Assembly (NCBI GenBank): GCA_004151065.3
Contig: NWUY0300015303.1
Location: 61,439-71,824 of the forward strand
From: Larix sibirica
Lineage: Eukaryota; Streptophyta; Pinopsida; Pinales; Pinaceae
Direction of reading: 5' to 3'
Length of the DNA stretch: 10,386 bases
Each line of letters opens with the position of its first letter. The stretch's first letter is position 1. The translations under genes were made by a program, and so were the position numbers. The notes beneath the pieces are model-generated. The model was not told the DNA's origin. It ran no database searches and saw only the letters and a program-made list of their open reading frames with translations. Shown here in pieces: positions 1 through 8,399 of this stretch.

Positions 1-2008
1 GCACTTATTTGAATGGGGACATTACAGGATGCTAGCTAAAGAAAACACTTTTGCTTTTGTAAACGATAACAATTATTTTAAATTAATAAAAGACTAATTT
101 TACTAAATTAATAATTAAAATACAACTTGCAAATATAGAATAAGAATAAGGGTATTATTGAAATATAGGTTAAAATGAACAAGGTTAAACATTTTACGAT
201 ATTGACCTTTTCCACTTTGCTATCACTGGAATCTAACCAATTAATCTTTGTCAAAATTGTAATTTTGAATTGATGAAATCATTGTTTTTTATGCATAAAT
301 GGATTCAACACCCTCGAATACCCCTAGTGGAACTAGATTTGAGCAATGTGTTAACATATGATATATGTGATTCCATCAATCCAAGATAACTCTAGCTTGT
401 AGGATTTCATGCCAAAAATGTTGAATTCCCTTCCCATTATCTTCAGTGATCGAAAAAATACCAATTCGTAGCACATTTAGACTACAATGTCTAAAATAAG
501 ATTTGTACTCATACATTTATTTATTAAGCTACATATTGATTTGTTAGTGTAAATCTTTACAAAAGTACTAACATACTTTACAGATCTAAATTACATCTAC
601 CAATGGGGATGGGGATGATATCCATCTTTTGTTGGTGAGACCTCCTATTTAGTGTCAACTCTACTATGCTAATCACAAATTCCTAATCCCTATGCAATTT
701 AATCACTAAGTGGTTGAGGATTAATGTATCCTTAAATTTATGGTAATATGATTTCTCTCATGGATTATGGTACCTCATTCTGGCATTACTTTTGTTATGT
801 AAGCACATCAAAAAATTCCTATGCCCATAGTTGTAATTGCTCAAAGATATATCCTCCATGGAATTGTCTCCGTAACACCTTGGAAAGGCTAGCAATGATA
901 TTGTTTGATGAATTAAAGAGATTTATATATCTTCTAAAGATAGAGTAGCCCACAAACAATCAACTTCTTCTTGGAATTGGATGGCTTCCTTCTACAAACA
1001 CTTCAAATTGCCTAAGGTTTCTCATCATTGGGATCAAGTCCATGGCTCCTTGAAAGTAGTGAATTGAAGAAAAATGACACAAATGTTTCTTAAAATGGAA
1101 GGCATCGAAAAAACAAAACTCTTCATACTGAAAGCTCCCCTGTGTAATTTGGTTAATGTCTATGTGATCTCATCCTCCTGAATGAAGACTTGAGCTCATG
1201 CAGAAAATGGCAGTGTAGCATAACATGGGTGGAATGAAGAAGGTGATACAAGCATGACATATATGAATAATCATTCATGCATGACACTAAAGCTTCTTCT
1301 GCATCACCTTTCCATTGCAAGATTGACAAAGATTATATAATGTTTGATCATTAAAATTTTCAAAGAATCAATACATTAAAAATATGATGTACAACAATAA
1401 ATCACCAATTCTCCATAACCATTACTTCGTTATTATGTCCCTGCAATGGGGACATATAACGATCACACTATTCAATTAATCCAGGCACGTAGTTTTATAT
1501 AGTTTGCACTTTTCATATTAAATTGAATTTAAAAGAAAATAATTTATCTGAAGTTTGATTGGTTCATGAGAGGGGACTTCAACCTCGGGAACTGGTGTGT
1601 GATTTCACTCGCCAAGTGTCCCAAGCTACGTCACCCTCTCTGTTATCTGTGTTAATGGCTGTCACTCTGCGCTTGTATGTTTCTTGTGCGCTAAGCTCGT
1701 ATCGAACTCTGTACAGAATTGAAGGCCGACCAAACTTGTTTCAGAAGTTGGGGTCACAACAATATTTGATCTTGTGAGGATCGACCAAACTTGAGCAGCT
1801 ATTTACAAGTGCATTATGAGATGATTATTAGCTGTTGATGGACTTCATTAATTCAATTCTGGTCATGAGCAGCATATGAATCCAGTCTTATTCTATGAGA
1901 AGGAATCAATGGCAGAAGAGGGCTGCGGATCAAGAGAGACTGCCATGGATTATGTTGCATCTAATTCATTGCATACTTCATGTGGTTTCTTTCTGTGCAT
2001 CTATTCCT
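1..2008. other. AT-rich intergenic stretch, no recognisable gene
   Basis: I see no conserved protein, RNA gene or intact mobile element here. Open frames are short (under about 75 codons), have AT-driven composition and look like chance. The stretch around 1559-1800 is less AT-rich and holds an 11-bp direct repeat (gaccaaacttg at 1728-1738 and 1783-1793), which could be a relic of an old repeat. A weak imperfect hairpin lies at 1240-1310. The region may be decayed transposon sequence too diverged to name by eye. Confidence 0.6.
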
Positions 2009-2366
2009 TCACCATCCATGGATATCCTGACCTGCCGTCTCCACGGCCACGACAACATTAACCATTATGCTTGGGATACAAAATATGGCAACTTTCAAAT
2101 ATGTTGTTTTATTATCACCTGCAACATTAGAACCAGAAGTAAAAAATGCTATGTTATCGGTGTGCAGGTGTGTAACGTTGCCCTTGGGCACTACTCCACT
2201 AACTTTGGCAATAGGCCATTGTCATCCTGGTACAGTCTGATACAATATGCCATAATTATGCACCTTTGTATAGTCGAGTAAACTCTGCCATAACTCCCAC
2301 ATCAAAGTTGCAATCAAGGCAATGTTCTCTTGTATTTTCTCTCTTACGGACCTTTTGGAAGCAATT
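2009..2366 (-). pseudogene. decayed coding-like frame, unidentified
   Basis: Read on the minus strand from about 2366 down to 2009, one frame stays open for roughly 118 codons apart from a single TGA at 2224-2222. Its composition is protein-like: an N-terminal charged stretch, then WELWQSLLDY, then after the stop a segment with GVVPKGNVTHLHTDNIAFF and a hydrophobic run CIPSIMVNVVVAVE. No start codon, splice site or family is recognisable. It lies about 90 bp beyond the point where LINE similarity ends and on the same strand, but it does not read as LINE protein. It could be an exon of an old gene, a piece of another transposon, or a chance open frame in AT-rich DNA. Confidence 0.25.
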
Positions 2367-2599
2367 TAGTTTCATTGTTGTTTTCGTAAAGTGTCCAGAT
2401 TGGGCCAAATAACCTGGTCTCAAGCAAAATTGTAAATATACTCGGATTCATCCCTGCCTCGGGATAGAAACCTATTTTCCCAACATCCTATTCATCCCTC
2501 CACTTTTTTGTACCGCCATAACCAATCTTTAAAAGAGTAAGAGTTGGGCTTTAGGATGAAGTCTAAATACTTAAAACCATCTAATAAAGGTTTTATGGG

Positions 2600-3565
2600 T
2601 TAGGAGACTTCATTTTTTATCCTGTTTTGTACTGCCTCCCGAAGATAATTCTCTGATAAGATTGATTTTTCCACATTTACATGCATCCATGTAGCCTTCT
2701 TGTATATCTCTAAGATCTGCTCACTTTCTCTGATATTCTCTAACGATCCTTCCCCCATCATCAACACATCATCCATGAACAATATATGTGATAGTTCTTT
2801 AGAATCAGATACCTTTATTCCCCTGAATGAGCCAACATGTTTAGCATGATGAATTAACCTGCTTATAGCATCAACTACTAGTAGGAAGATAAAAGGGGAA
2901 AGAGGTCACCCTTGTCTTATTCCTCTAGTAGGTCTGAAGAAGCGAGAGGGGGGGCCATTTATAAGTACTGCGAAGGAAGCAAATTGTATACACCGCATTA
3001 TCCAATTGACTGTATCCGCTGCAATACCAATCTCAAATAGTAGCCTCCTTAAAAAGGTCCAGCTTACCTTGTCATAAGCTTTGAACAAATCTAATTTGAG
3101 AACAAAGACTTTGCATTTATTCTTATTGATGGAGTGGATTTCCTCCTGAGCCAATGAGACCGCGTCGTGGATCTAACGATTGTAAAGGAACCCAAACTGC
3201 TCCTCATAAACGATCTTGCTCAGGACTGGTTTTAAACGCTGTGCAATAATTTTGGCGATGTTTTTTTATACTACATTACAACAAGAAATTGGTCTAAAGT
3301 CCTCAAAGGATGAGGACTTTTGCTTTTTATGGATTAGAGCTAAAAAGGTGGAATTCATAGCTCCTAAAACCTTTCCTGATATGTGGGATTCTCTAACAGA
3401 CTTCAAAAGATCATGCTTCAACAATTCATAAAAGCCTTGATAAAATTCAATTGAGAACCCATCAGGACCATGGCTCTTACCTTTTTGGAATGAGTGCACT
3501 ACCTTTTCCAACTCTTCTTTAGTAACCTCCTCTGCTAAATCTTTGTTCATTTTATCATTTACCAA
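2600..3565 (-). other. reverse transcriptase domain of LINE ORF2
   Basis: The RT motifs appear in order on the minus strand: GPDGFSIEFYQGFYELL (start of the RT), FEDFRPISCCNVV (block 1-2), EEQFGFLYNR, LDLFKAYDKVSW (motif A, with the catalytic Asp), the RGIRQG-PLSPF turn (motif B) and FMDDVLMMGEGS (motif C, 2779-2768), then a thumb-like segment reading DGFKYLDFILKPNSYSFKDW further downstream. Both Asp residues of motif C are present, although its second residue is Met where plant LINEs usually have Ala or Val. Stops at 3268-3266, 3175-3173 and 2908-2906 interrupt it. Upstream, 3994-3620 encodes the linker typical of plant LINEs (segments REEQLWRLKSMAIWISEGD and NTKLFHRFSSHRRNVNTI). Confidence 0.88.
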
Positions 3566-4164
3566 TTTGGGAAAGAGTCCGAGGACATGTAAAATCTCTT
3601 GGATAGGACACCCTTCCAGTTATGCGAATAAATTTTGAAAATACCTACTCCCAGCCTCTACCTTCTCCTTGAAAGAATTGACCATATTTCCATTTGCGTC
3701 CTTGATTTCTGAAATCGTATTGACATTCCTTCTGTGTGAGGAAAACCTATGAAATAGTTTGGTGTTGTTGTCACCTTCTGATATCCAAATGGCCATGCTC
3801 TTTAATCTCCACAATTGTTCTTCCCTTGCCAATAAATATTCCCTCTTAAGTTCAAAATCTTTTACAGCCTTCAATTCCTCTTCTGTAAACGTTCTGGAGC
3901 TATTTAAACTGTAAATTTCCCTCAATTTAGCCTCCACTTCTTTCAATTGCTCTCGTTGTCTAGCGTTATAAACCTTTTCCCAAATCTTCGACACTTTTTA
4001 GTTATGATGTTGTCCGAGAATTGTTTCATGATTGACTCAGAGGAATTGTCTATTAATGGAACCCATGTATCCTCGACCAAATTCCTATAATCATCTTCCT
4101 TGAGCCAAACATGATTGAATTTAAAAGGAGAAGTAGGTTTGGCATCTTGCTTTTCCAATGACAG

Positions 4165-4848
4165 GGTGATAGGGCGATGATCTGACAAACCCCCAACCTC
4201 AATCCAAGATTTAACTATGAGCGAACCTGCAACCAAATTCTCCAAAACCAAGAACCTGTCAAGACGTTTAGATATAACATTCTCCCAGCTTCTTTTGTTC
4301 CTCCAAGTCAGTTCTAATTTTACTGGATGAACATCTACCAACCCTTTGGACTCAAAAAGAGAAATGAAGAAATTGCATAAACTGTCTGCCCTTGCTAAGG
4401 GGCCCCAAATTTTCTTCTCAGATAAAGAGAGATTCATATATCCTCCCATAACCAAATTTCTTGGCTCTAAAATCCCTGAAGAGAAGAAGGACTCCCAAAA
4501 GGATCTTCTATTCTGGAATGAACCATATACATTGAAAAATGAGAAGGTTTCTCCAAAAACCCTATCTTCCAAGACAGTTATTAATATTGTCTCATACCTG
4601 TCTACCGGAATTTCCTTTAACTCCAGACTCCACGTTGTTATCAATCCCCCCAAGTGATCATCTGAATTAATGTGAGCAAAGGACCAATATTTAAGCCAAA
4701 TTTTAAGGGCTTCTTGAGCTTTGGATCCTTCCACCATCGTTTCCTATAAGAGGATGACAGAGGATTTTAAACTCTTTACCATCCTTTTGAGAGCATTTAA
4801 CTTGGGGGATCTCCCTAACCCCCTTGAGTTAAAGGACAAGCAAAGCAT
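4165..4848 (-). other. APE-type endonuclease domain of LINE ORF2 (catalytically dead)
   Basis: Numbering from the ATG at 4848, the domain spans about residues 1-228. The first motif keeps Asn7 (SFNSRGLG). The second motif, normally Gln-Glu, reads stop-Glu-Thr at codons 35-37. The GGD-x-N motif has its Asp changed to Tyr (GGYMNLSLS, Tyr codon 137 at 4440-4438). The RLDRFL motif and the terminal Ser-Asp-His triad (GLSDHRPI, codons 222-224, 4185-4177) are intact. In the APE/L1 endonuclease family the Glu and the Asp of these motifs bind metal or take part in catalysis. The Asp-to-Tyr change would abolish nicking even if the stop were read through. Confidence 0.8.
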
Positions 4849-4867
4849 CAGGAAACCCTGGGTCGGG

Positions 4868-6365
4868 CTATCCCTCTCTAAGGGCCTTGCTTATCGTTGA
4901 GTGCCTCCCAGTTTTGACCTCCAACTCAGCTTGAGATTTTGCTTTCAAAATATGTGATTTCCCGCCTAGTCTTACCTTCGGCATAGGGTCTCGAGCCAAC
5001 CCTCCTTTCGATGCTGCCTCATCTCCTATTAACATTGATTTTGATCTTGTGTTATAAATTTTATGCATAACCCATGAGGGAGGATCACTCTTTTCCTTAT
5101 AAGAAGGCTCCACCTCACTTATGTCCTTGAATTTCTCAGGACTTTCAAAATCTTTCGCCACCTCTTCCTGTTTAGGAGCAGAAGACATTAGTTCTACTTC
5201 ATCCAATTTCTCAGTACTTTATGTACTTGAAGTACTTAAAATGTTTCCTTCCAAGGGGGAGTTTTTAGGAGAGGATTGGAAAACAAGGGGAATTGTTGTA
5301 ACAATTACAGAATTGGAAGGGGGAGAATCAAAAGGGATATTTGGATTACTAGAAATGGAATTCGCTTGGATGTCTACCTCCTTTGGAGCATCAACGAGCG
5401 GATTTTCGCCATATTTTACAACATCACCAACTTTTGTTCCAGTATCTAGTGAGTTTTGCTCTTTCTTTTTTACCCACGTTTTCCTGTGGCTCACATATTT
5501 GGTAGAATTGTTGGGACAATCCCTAATTAGGTGCCCGACCTGTCGACACCCGAAGCACCTGGATGTAATCTTCCAATAGTCAAGTCTCTATGTCCTGTGC
5601 TTCCATACATTTCCAAAATTATTTCTTCATACAGTCCATCTCTTATATCTAGTTCGATCAAAATTTTCGCACATCGCCTGTCAACGTTCTCCTCCCAATT
5701 GTCTTCTAGAGATTTTCCCAAGTTTATCACCGATTGCCTCTAAAACTTATTTCTGCCAGAAAATCATGGGTACTTCGGGAAATATATCCTAGACTTGCTG
5801 CACGTTCTGTGGTTCTCTCCTTGCTTCAAAATCTACCTGCCATCTTTCTAAAATTAAACCTGATGCCCCCCCATCTCCAGGTTCTCTCCATCAACTTTTG
5901 TTTATCTACCTCATATTTAACCTTAAACAATATCCATCCCTGGGAAAGAATGTGAAATTGCGGTACTTGATCCAGTATGAGTTTCCAATTAGAATCTATC
6001 CACCTCCTTAAAGTTGCTTCTCCAACCAGTTTCCCGTAGAAACGACCCACCATAGCCAAGGAAAGGTAATCTGGTACTTCTTCTATACCAATATCTCTTC
6101 CAGCAGATAACGAAATTGTCTCCTTTTTCACACGCACTCCCTTCTTCCGCGCAGGGCCATGATTTGATTCAGGCTTGGGAGTACTCGATTCATTATTATC
6201 CTTCATGGGAGTTGGTTGTAAGCCCGAATTCGACATTGATTTGTGCGTAGGAGGGGTCTTATTAGCCCGTGCTGTGATTAATTCTTCGTTACTGCATTTA
6301 ATTTCATGATAGAAAATTGGAACCTCGAGCGATGGAGTATCATAATCGACATCATCGATTATCAT
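4868..6365 (-). pseudogene. LINE ORF1 (nucleic-acid-binding, DUF4283 plus CCHC), disrupted
   Basis: The first ATG at 6365-6363 opens a frame starting MIIDDVDYDTPSL, and the duplicated copy at 7275 starts identically, which supports this start. Residues 1-97 are polar and probably disordered. From about residue 98 (VPDYLSLAMVGRFYGKLVG) the frame looks like a DUF4283 domain, which in plant LINE ORF1 proteins is thought to bind RNA. A run of seven G (plus-strand 5872-5866) marks a frameshift. Beyond it the domain continues in another frame with two stops (5791-5789 and 5749-5747). Further shifts lie near 5715 and between about 5610 and 5575. The last frame contains the zinc knuckle, a polar tail with a TAA at 5221-5219, and the terminal TAG at 4870-4868. 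ORF1 protein normally coats the LINE RNA with ORF2. This copy is non-functional. Confidence 0.8.
5516..5557 (-). other. CCHC zinc knuckle in LINE ORF1
   Basis: On the minus strand the codons read CFGCRQVGHLIRDC, an exact C-x2-C-x4-H-x4-C knuckle, followed by a basic stretch (KTWVKKK). This motif binds single-stranded nucleic acid in retroelement Gag and ORF1 proteins. It lies directly after the DUF4283-like region, the usual order in plant L1 ORF1. All four ligands are intact although the flanking frame is broken upstream. Confidence 0.9.
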
Positions 6366-6506
6366 CTTGGCATAAAAGAGCTCGATTCCAGCAAAATAAC
6401 ATTAGTAGATAAACTTTAAAACCTTTAAAAAATTAAAATAAATCTTCCTTTACTTCCTTTGCATCTCCAGCCTTCAGACCTTTTCTTCCCCCCGTCGCAG
6501 AGCTCC

Positions 6507-6520
6507 ATATATATATATAT
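6507..6520. repeat. (AT)7 microsatellite
   Basis: There are seven AT units in the copy-1 leader. The matching place in copy 2 has expanded into two CA/TA tracts, so this is a mutable spot in the leader. Confidence 0.9.
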
Positions 6521-6697
6521 TTATCCACTCTACATTAAAAAAGTTCAATTATAGGCACCGGTATATTATTTTCAATATCCTCCTTTGGTGCGTGTGTATA
6601 TATCTTCTTTAGATCAAATATGTCCACATTATAGATATCTTCTTTGGACCATAAATCTCCACATGTATGTATATCTTCCTTTGGATGTGTGTATATA

Positions 6698-6848
6698 ATA
6701 GGCTTCACACATGGAGATAAGTGGAGCACGCTCATGGTGGAGCTAAGCGCTCTATACAACATTCATTATTGATTGTCAAATTCATCATATGCTAAGAATT
6801 CAAATTTATCATTCTGTGGCGAATTACAAAAAAAATATTTTTTTAAAT
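6698..6848. repeat. block B, copy 1 (B1)
   Basis: It starts at ataggcttcacacatgg and ends at the junction of the tandem duplication. It shares ctaagcgct, caaattcatcatatgc and a following A/T-rich stretch with B2 and B3. It lacks about 60 bp, including the cttt-cacacatgaacttta unit, that the other two copies have. Confidence 0.85.
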
Positions 6849-6851
6849 CTA

Positions 6852-7275
6852 GGGAAAGAATGTGACATTGCGGTACTTGATCTAGTATGGGTTTCTAGTT
6901 GGAATCCATCCACCTCCTTAAAGTTGCTTCTCCAACTAGTTTCCCGCAGAAACGACCCACCATAGCCAAGGAGAGGTATTCTGGTACTTCGTCTATACCA
7001 ATATCTTTTCCAGCAGATAACGAAATCGTCTCCTTTTTCACATGTGCTCCCTTCTTTCACGTAGGGCCATGGTTTGATTCAGGCCTGGGAGTACTCGATT
7101 CATTATTATCCTTCGTGGGAGTTGGTTGTAAGCCCAAATTCGTCATTGATTTGTGCGTAGGAGGGGTCTTATTAGCCTGTGTTGTTATTAATTCTCCGTC
7201 ACTGCATTTAATTTCATGATAGAAAATTGGAACCCTGAGCGATGGAGTATCATAATCGACATCGTCAATTATCAT
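6852..7275 (-). pseudogene. LINE ORF1 N-terminal fragment, second copy
   Basis: It starts at the ATG 7275-7273 (MIIDDVDYDTPSLRVPIF) and stays in one frame with copy 1 for about 140 codons. It is interrupted by TGA at 7059-7057, where copy 1 has an Arg codon, and by TAG at 6897-6895, where copy 1 has Trp. The DUF4283-like start (VPEYLSLAMVGRFCGKLVG) is present. The fragment ends at 6852 in the middle of the domain, where the duplicated unit meets copy 1. Both stops are explained by a single C-to-T or G-to-A transition. Confidence 0.85.
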
Positions 7276-7424
7276 ATTGGCATAAAAGAGCTCGATTCCA
7301 GCAGAATAACATTAGCTGATAAACTTTAAAACCTTTAAAAAATTAAAAGAAATCTTCCTTTACTTCATTCACATCTCCAGCCTTCGGACCTTCAAACCTT
7401 TTCTTCCACCCCGTCGCAGAACTC

Positions 7425-7499
7425 CACACACACACACACATATATATATATATAATCAAGCTTGAAAACATGCCAATTCACACACACACATATATATAT
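7425..7499. repeat. duplicated (CA)n(TA)n microsatellite
   Basis: A CA tract (7425-7440) followed by a TA tract (7441-7454) is repeated after a 25-bp spacer as CA (7480-7490) plus TA (7491-7499). Copy 1 of the leader has only a short AT run at this place. The expansion therefore happened after the 910-bp duplication, or was lost from copy 1. Confidence 0.9.
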
Positions 7500-7675
7500 T
7501 ATCAACTCTACATTAAAAAAGTTCAATTATAGGCACCCGCATATTGTTTTCAATATCCTACTTTGGTGTGTGTGTATATATCTTCATTGGATCAAGTATG
7601 TCCACATTATAGATATCCTCTTTGGACCATAAATCTCCATGTGTATATATATCTTCCTTTGGACGTGTGTATATA

Positions 7676-7904
7676 ATAGGCTTCGCACATGGAGATAAGT
7701 GGAGTATGCTCAGGGCTCAGTTTTAATGACGCAATTGTAGCTTGAACTTACCTTTCGCGCACATGAACTTTATCTTGGAGCTAAGCGCTGTGTACAACAC
7801 TCAGTATTGATTGTCAAATTCATCATACGCCGAGAATTCAAATTTATCTTTCTATGGTGAATTGCAAAAAAAATAAACTTTTAAATGACTAAAACAATTA
7901 CCAG
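7676..7904. repeat. block B, copy 2 (B2)
   Basis: It starts at ataggcttcgcacatgg and carries one copy of the acgcacatgaactttatctt-like unit (about 7750-7776). It runs on through gactaaaacaatta, which B3 also has and B1 lacks. Confidence 0.85.
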
Positions 7905-7963
7905 GAACAACACAACACTGAATTATTGTGTAAATTTAGTAAATTAAAAACTATGACATGCTA

Positions 7964-8162
7964 GATGTTGATTAGCTAATTCGATTGACAAGCATCTGTC
8001 AAAATTTAATGATGTCTGTTAGATTTTAGTATATCTCTGCCAGACAACCTCGCTAGAGCTTTTGCTGCACCCAAGTCCGTTGCAAAGTCCTCATGATTAC
8101 ATCAAAGTGGGCTACGAGTGCACTCAGAGCCCACTTTTCGAGTCCATGTACGAACCCTATCA
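7964..8162. repeat. block A, copy 1 (A1)
   Basis: This is a direct repeat of 8842-9029, about 80% identical by eye. The best-conserved core runs from cctcgctagagctttt through tcatgattacatcaaag to gaaccctatca. It ends where block B3 begins. A minus-strand frame (8310-8053) crosses it, but that frame is broken in A2, so I do not call it a gene. Confidence 0.85.
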
Positions 8163-8399
8163 TAGGCATCACACATGGAGACAAGTGGAGCACTCTCAAG
8201 CCCAGTTTTGATGATGTAATGGTAGCTCGACCTCCCCTTTCACACACATGAACTTTATGCTCTTTCACGCACACAAACTTTATCTTGGAGTTAAGCGGTG
8301 TGTACAACACTCATTATTGATTGTCAAATCCATCATATGCAGGAATTCTAATTTATCATTGTGTTGTGATTTTTTTTTTAATAACTAAAACAATCATCA
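8162..8399. repeat. block B, copy 3 (B3), not attached to LINE coding sequence
   Basis: It starts at ataggcatcacacatgg immediately after block A1 and ends in aactaaaacaatcat. It carries two tandem copies of the cttt-cacacatgaacttta unit (8236-8259 and 8260-8285), where B2 has one and B1 none. There is no LINE ORF next to it, so either it is host sequence or it is an isolated LINE 5' remnant. Confidence 0.85.

Larger units (their letters stand above)
2453..4848 (-). pseudogene. LINE ORF2 (endonuclease-reverse transcriptase), multiply disrupted
   Basis: The start is the ATG at 4848-4846, because the following residues (MLCLSFNSRGLG) match the usual opening of a LINE APE-type endonuclease. The frame holds an amber codon at 4746-4744, then runs through the endonuclease to a frameshift in an A-run at about 3999-3995. 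From 3994 to the end one single frame carries the linker and RT, broken only by stops at 3622-3620 (TAA), 3268-3266 (TAA), 3175-3173 (TAG), 2908-2906 (TGA), 2602-2600 (TAA) and 2494-2492 (TGA). Because the frame stays aligned across these stops, the decay is mostly by point mutation. In a working element the product nicks target DNA and primes reverse transcription there. This copy cannot make the full protein and is also cut short after the RT thumb. Confidence 0.85.
2453..6848 (-). mobile_element. L1-type non-LTR retrotransposon (LINE), decayed, 3' end missing
   Basis: On the minus strand the order is 5' leader, ORF1 (DUF4283-like domain plus CCHC zinc knuckle), a 19-bp gap, then ORF2 (APE-type endonuclease, linker, reverse transcriptase). 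This is the standard architecture of plant L1-type LINEs. Similarity to LINE ORF2 runs through the RT core and thumb and ends at about 2453, just after a segment reading WENRFLSRG. There is no RNase H region, no C-terminal cysteine motif, no 3' UTR and no poly(A) tail. LINE insertions normally lose their 5' end, so loss of the 3' end with the 5' end kept suggests a later deletion or rearrangement. Many stops and frameshifts make it non-autonomous and old. The exact 5' boundary is uncertain: 6848 is where the tandem duplication ends, and no target-site duplication can be assigned. Confidence 0.85.
5942..6848 (-). repeat. tandem direct repeat, copy 1 (LINE ORF1 N-terminus plus leader)
   Basis: This stretch is repeated directly at 6852-7886. 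Over the ORF1 part (5942-6368 against 6852-7278) I count about 34 differences in some 428 bp, mostly transitions and without indels, so the copies are about 92% identical. The junction is sharp: copy 1 ends at ttttaaat and three bases later gggaaagaatgtga restarts the unit. The repeat period is 910 bp. Confidence 0.9.
6366..6848 (-). promoter_or_regulatory. LINE 5' leader (copy 1), with internal short repeats
   Basis: This is the sequence upstream of the ORF1 start. It contains an AT dinucleotide run (6507-6520), four imperfect units starting with atatcttcytttgg-like sequence (about 6575, 6600, 6635 and 6671), and block B1 (6698-6848). Plant LINEs carry an internal promoter in their 5' UTR, so this is where one would be expected, but no defined promoter element is visible. 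A minus-strand frame at 6762-6535 runs through the short repeats and therefore reads as a repetitive peptide (KEDI recurs). I treat that as a by-product of the DNA repeat rather than a gene. Compared with copy 2 it lacks about 60 bp inside block B. Confidence 0.5.
6852..7886 (-). repeat. tandem direct repeat, copy 2 (partial LINE 5' end)
   Basis: This is the second unit of the head-to-tail duplication. It is longer than copy 1 (1035 against 907 bp) because of a CA/TA microsatellite duplication at 7425-7499 and an extra stretch of about 60 bp in block B (roughly 7717-7778). It contains ORF1 codons and leader only and no ORF2, so it is not an independent full insertion. Unequal recombination within one LINE, or a nested LINE trimmed at the same place, would both explain it. 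Confidence 0.88.
7276..7904 (-). promoter_or_regulatory. LINE 5' leader (copy 2)
   Basis: This is the counterpart of 6366-6848. It holds the CA/TA microsatellites, the same four short units (about 7553-7675) and the fuller block B2. The similarity to block B3 continues to about 7904, past the end of copy 1, so copy 2 keeps more of the outer 5' sequence. A LINE promoter could lie here but no element is identifiable. Confidence 0.4.

Noticed and set aside
1038-1145. Resemblance to a miR159/319-type precursor (ggctccttgaaagtag and a later gaaagctcccc).
   Set aside because: The two segments do not pair as arms of a stem, and the mature miRNA sequence is absent.
1559-1777. Plus-strand 72-codon frame in less AT-rich sequence.
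   Set aside because: There is no known domain, start context or splice evidence. It may be an old repeat.
4346-4657. Plus-strand open frame of 103 codons.
   Set aside because: It is antisense to the LINE endonuclease domain and has no protein features of its own.
5121-5579. Plus-strand open frame of 152 codons.
   Set aside because: It is antisense to the LINE ORF1 tail and zinc knuckle, which explains the open frame.
6535-6762. Minus-strand 75-codon frame in the LINE leader.
   Set aside because: The repeating peptide comes from DNA repeats, and the frame is not kept in the second copy.
8053-8310. Minus-strand 85-codon frame across blocks B3 and A1.
   Set aside because: The equivalent in block A2 is frame-shifted; only the tail resembles it by shared DNA descent.
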